Source: an uncultured Flavobacteriaceae bacterium (GTDB lineage Bacteria; Bacteroidota; Bacteroidia; Flavobacteriales; Flavobacteriaceae). From it: a stretch of DNA of 7,656 nt. This document shows, in pieces, positions 5,285-7,656 of this stretch (positions are counted from its first letter, which is position 1; every line of letters begins with the position of its first letter). Location of the stretch: the NCBI GenBank assembly GCA_938018045.1, contig CALIIP010000255.1:1-7656 (forward strand), written 5' to 3'. Position numbers and translations under genes: made by a program. The notes below the pieces were generated by a model, which did not search any database, was not told the origin of the DNA, and saw only the letters and a program-made list of their open reading frames with translations.

Positions 5285-7474
5285 ATGGATAATCTAGAAG
5301 AAATTGTTCTAGATGGCAACCCTTTTGATCTACTTCCTCCAGAAATTGTATCAAGAGGTATGGTTGCAATTCGAAATTTTTATTCAGAATTAAAAGAAAA
5401 AGATTACCTATATGAGGCAAAATTAATAATCGTAGGAGAAGGAAGGGTTGGTAAAACTTGCTTAACAAAGGCACTAATAGATCCAAATTTCGAATTATCT
5501 AAAGAGGAGAGCACCGAAGGAATAAACTTGAAAAGGTGGGTTATTCCTCAAAAGGAGATTTCAAAACTTAATCCAAAAATTAGCAGAGACCTTCAAATCA
5601 ATATTTGGGATTTTGGTGGTCAAGAAATTTATCATTCAACACATCAATTTTTTCTAACTAAAAGATCTTTGTATCTACTGGTCACAGAATCTAGAAAGGA
5701 AGACAGACATGACGATTTTTTCTATTGGCTGAATATAATCAAACTTCTCGGTGATGAAAGTCCGGTCATGATGGTGTTGAATAAATGTGATCAACCAATA
5801 AAAGAAATTCCAATCAAAGAATATAAGACTAACTTTTCAAACATCGTCGAATTTGATAAAATAAGCCTAATAGAAGAACACAAACCAAAACTGGAAAAGT
5901 TTAAGACGAAACTTATGACTATAGCAAGTCAACTACCACACATGGGTACTCCTTTGCCAAAAAAGTGGATAAACATAAGGCTAGATCTGGAAGAATTAAA
6001 ATTGTCTGGAAAGGATTACATAAAATACGATGAGTACTTAGAAATATGTTTAAAGCACTATCGAAGAGAAGAAAGCGCTCAATTTTTAAGTGAATATTTT
6101 CATGATTTAGGAATCATTATTCATTTTCAAAATGATTATGAATTAAAAGATTTGGTTATTCTAAATCACGAATGGATAACAAAAGGCGTTTATCAAGTTC
6201 TAGATGACAAAGATATCATTTCAAAAAATGGTAAATTTAACATTGAAGATATTTCTAGAATTTGGAAAGGAACCAACTACAGTGACAATATAAGAGAGTT
6301 GCTTTCCCTCATGAAAAATGCAAAATTTGATTTGTGTTTTCCTATTTCGGATAATGAATTTCTAATTCCACGATTGCTTCCTGTAGATGAGGTGAGTTTA
6401 GAGTGGTATTCAAACTCAAGAAATTTAAAATACGAATTAAGGTACAAATTTATGCCGAAGGGAATTTTAACAAGGTTAATTGTTAAAATGAATTCAGATA
6501 TTTTTGAAGAGAAATATTGGAGATATGGTGTTGTATTAGAGCACGAAAACACAAAAGCAATTATAAGGGAAAGATACTTTGATAACAAAATTACAATAGA
6601 GCTTTCAGGTAAAAATTCTCGTGAATTCCTATATTTAATTAGAAAACAGATTCTTGAAATCCACCGAGATTTTAACAATGTTAAGTATAGTGAAATGATA
6701 CCATGTATTTGTAAAACATGTGTCGACTTGGAAAATCCACATTTCTATCAATTTAATTTATTAAAAAGATATGAAGAAAAATTAAAAACATCTATTACTT
6801 GTGAAATTAGTTTAGATGACGTATCCGTTTTAGATTTAACTAGTAACGTTTCTCAAAAAACAATAAACGACGAAATCACTATTCTCTGTGAAAATAAAAA
6901 TGCCTCGTTATTCAATTCTCTTGGTATTGCACAAACAAGATTCTTTCCTGAGAAAGATAGCTACTCTTTATTTGTAGGAGTCTCTACTAATTCTAGATTA
7001 ATTGGATTAAGAGATAGAGATTTCTTATTGGATGGTGAAATTATTATGCTAGAGAAAACTTTTCCTAATTACTTTATTCTTGAGTATTATTGTATTGAAA
7101 ATTACTTATACCATCCTGAAAATATAGAAGAATTAAAAATTGATGGTTTCGACAAAATAAAGTATTCTCAGATATTGATTAACGAAAAAAATAGATCTAA
7201 AAATGAAATTATAAGTAATTATAAAAATTCAAGAAAGAGTTATCAAGACCTGAAATTCGACAACCATAAGTTCCAACTTAAAAGACAAGAATCAGAAATA
7301 ATGGATAATCTTGATTCTGACAACATAGAAGATTTCCTTAAGCACTTTAGCCTAAAAGATAAATTCAATAAGTCGTGTATTTCTCACTTGAATATTGAAC
7401 AAGAAAAATTAGCACAGACAACATGGTTTAGAGTAAGAATAACAAAACTACTAAAGAAGAAATCCTACAGCTAA
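5285..7474 (+). CDS. Roc-COR GTPase with Toprim/DUF4435-like C-terminal domain (downstream part of split Roco gene)
   Basis: This is the main body of a bacterial Roco protein, 729 residues counted from the ATG at 5285. In-frame homology extends upstream to 5246, and a TTG at 5264 is a possible alternative start. After the last LRR (DNLEEIVLDGNPF) and a linker comes the Roc GTPase: P-loop GEGRVGKT (51-58), switch I STEGINLKRW with Thr77, DFGGQE (109-114) and NKCD (166-169). COR-A spans about 220-366, with PKKWINIRLDLEEL, DLGIIIHF, ILNHEWITKGVYQVLDD and a closing FLIPRLLP. COR-B spans about 370-515, with YKFMPKGILTRLIV and ELSGKNSREFL, and ends with IPCICKTC, a cysteine cluster (Cys474, 476, 479) that may bind metal. 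Residues about 520-729 are not standard COR. ITILCENKNA (Glu536), LIGLRDRDFL (Asp577, Asp579) and YYCIENYL (Glu605) fit the acidic pattern of Toprim or DUF4435 domains. Roc and COR are certain; the Toprim-like reading is inference. Confidence 0.85.
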   Translation: MDNLEEIVLDGNPFDLLPPEIVSRGMVAIRNFYSELKEKDYLYEAKLIIVGEGRVGKTCLTKALIDPNFELSKEESTEGINLKRWVIPQKEISKLNPKISRDLQINIWDFGGQEIYHSTHQFFLTKRSLYLLVTESRKEDRHDDFFYWLNIIKLLGDESPVMMVLNKCDQPIKEIPIKEYKTNFSNIVEFDKISLIEEHKPKLEKFKTKLMTIASQLPHMGTPLPKKWINIRLDLEELKLSGKDYIKYDEYLEICLKHYRREESAQFLSEYFHDLGIIIHFQNDYELKDLVILNHEWITKGVYQVLDDKDIISKNGKFNIEDISRIWKGTNYSDNIRELLSLMKNAKFDLCFPISDNEFLIPRLLPVDEVSLEWYSNSRNLKYELRYKFMPKGILTRLIVKMNSDIFEEKYWRYGVVLEHENTKAIIRERYFDNKITIELSGKNSREFLYLIRKQILEIHRDFNNVKYSEMIPCICKTCVDLENPHFYQFNLLKRYEEKLKTSITCEISLDDVSVLDLTSNVSQKTINDEITILCENKNASLFNSLGIAQTRFFPEKDSYSLFVGVSTNSRLIGLRDRDFLLDGEIIMLEKTFPNYFILEYYCIENYLYHPENIEELKIDGFDKIKYSQILINEKNRSKNEIISNYKNSRKSYQDLKFDNHKFQLKRQESEIMDNLDSDNIEDFLKHFSLKDKFNKSCISHLNIEQEKLAQTTWFRVRITKLLKKKSYS

Positions 7475-7656
7475 GATTGTGAGAGCATATCAGTCTCCCT
7501 ACGGTCTTCCGCTAAATATACTTGATACGTACCTACAAGTCCCACAACACACCAACCTTCAATACCCAATAACCTTTCAGATACATTGTTATTTGTTATT
7601 GAAATTTTTATCACTAAATTGCATTCTAATAAAAACTAAATCTAATATTATGAAAT
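7475..7656. other. Non-coding tail of the Roco gene
   Basis: I see no complete gene in these 182 bases. The right copy of the 15-bp repeat lies at 7516-7530. A small CGG-TCTT-CCG hairpin is possible just before it, but there is no T-tract and thus no convincing intrinsic terminator. The last 7 bases, ATGAAAT from 7650, follow an A/T-rich leader and could be the start of the next gene, but too little is visible to call it. Confidence 0.4.
7516..7530. repeat. 15-bp direct repeat, right copy
   Basis: ATATACTTGATACGT matches the copy at 1195-1209 without mismatch and in the same orientation, 42 bp after the Roco stop codon. The CTTCCGCTAA just before it resembles CTTCATCGCTGTAA upstream of the left copy, with a gap. 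Outward from the repeat the two flanks differ immediately (TATCGG on the left, ACCTAC on the right). Confidence 0.6.

Noticed and set aside
6277..6678. Open frame of 133 codons on the minus strand
   Set aside because: It lies entirely inside the COR coding sequence, where conserved family motifs fix the + strand frame; the minus product has no recognisable domain.

Overview
The window is AT-rich (roughly 30% GC by eye). It looks like a piece of an accessory or defence island from a member of the Bacteroidota. The reasons are the base composition, the A-rich leaders just before start codons in place of strong Shine-Dalgarno sites, and a large Roco protein of a type often seen in that phylum. 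The assignment is an inference; no housekeeping gene is present to anchor it. All genes lie on the + strand.

Layout. Bases 1-299 hold no convincing gene, only small imperfect repeats. Bases 300-1148 encode an unrecognised membrane-anchored protein with a coiled-coil and helical tail. Bases 1242-4864 form a tightly packed three-gene operon (4-bp ATGA overlap, then a 3-bp gap) that I recognise as an ABC three-component (ABC-3C) system. It consists of an effector with a candidate PD-(D/E)XK nuclease-like N-terminus and the ABC-3C C-terminal region, the small middle component, and a DUF3732-type SMC/Rad50-like ATPase. Bases 4937-7474 hold a leucine-rich-repeat Roco GTPase gene (LRR-Roc-COR) whose reading frame is interrupted once by an in-frame TAA at 5243-5245. 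Beyond COR it carries a C-terminal domain that I read as Toprim/DUF4435-like. Bases 7475-7656 are non-coding and may contain the first bases of another gene at the right edge (ATG at 7650).

How the parts may work together. ABC-3C systems are predicted conflict systems in which an ATPase and middle component sense an invader and license an attached effector. Here the effector candidate is a nuclease. The neighbouring Roco protein has a GTPase switch, an LRR sensor and a possible Toprim-type catalytic end, so it looks like a second, independent NTPase-switched sensor-effector. A perfect 15-bp direct repeat (1195-1209 and 7516-7530) brackets the ABC-3C and Roco genes and leaves the first gene outside. 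This suggests, without proving it, that the two systems moved as one roughly 6.3-kb module.

The points most worth checking are the Roco-Toprim-like fusion, the nonsense codon inside its last LRR, and the bracketing repeat.
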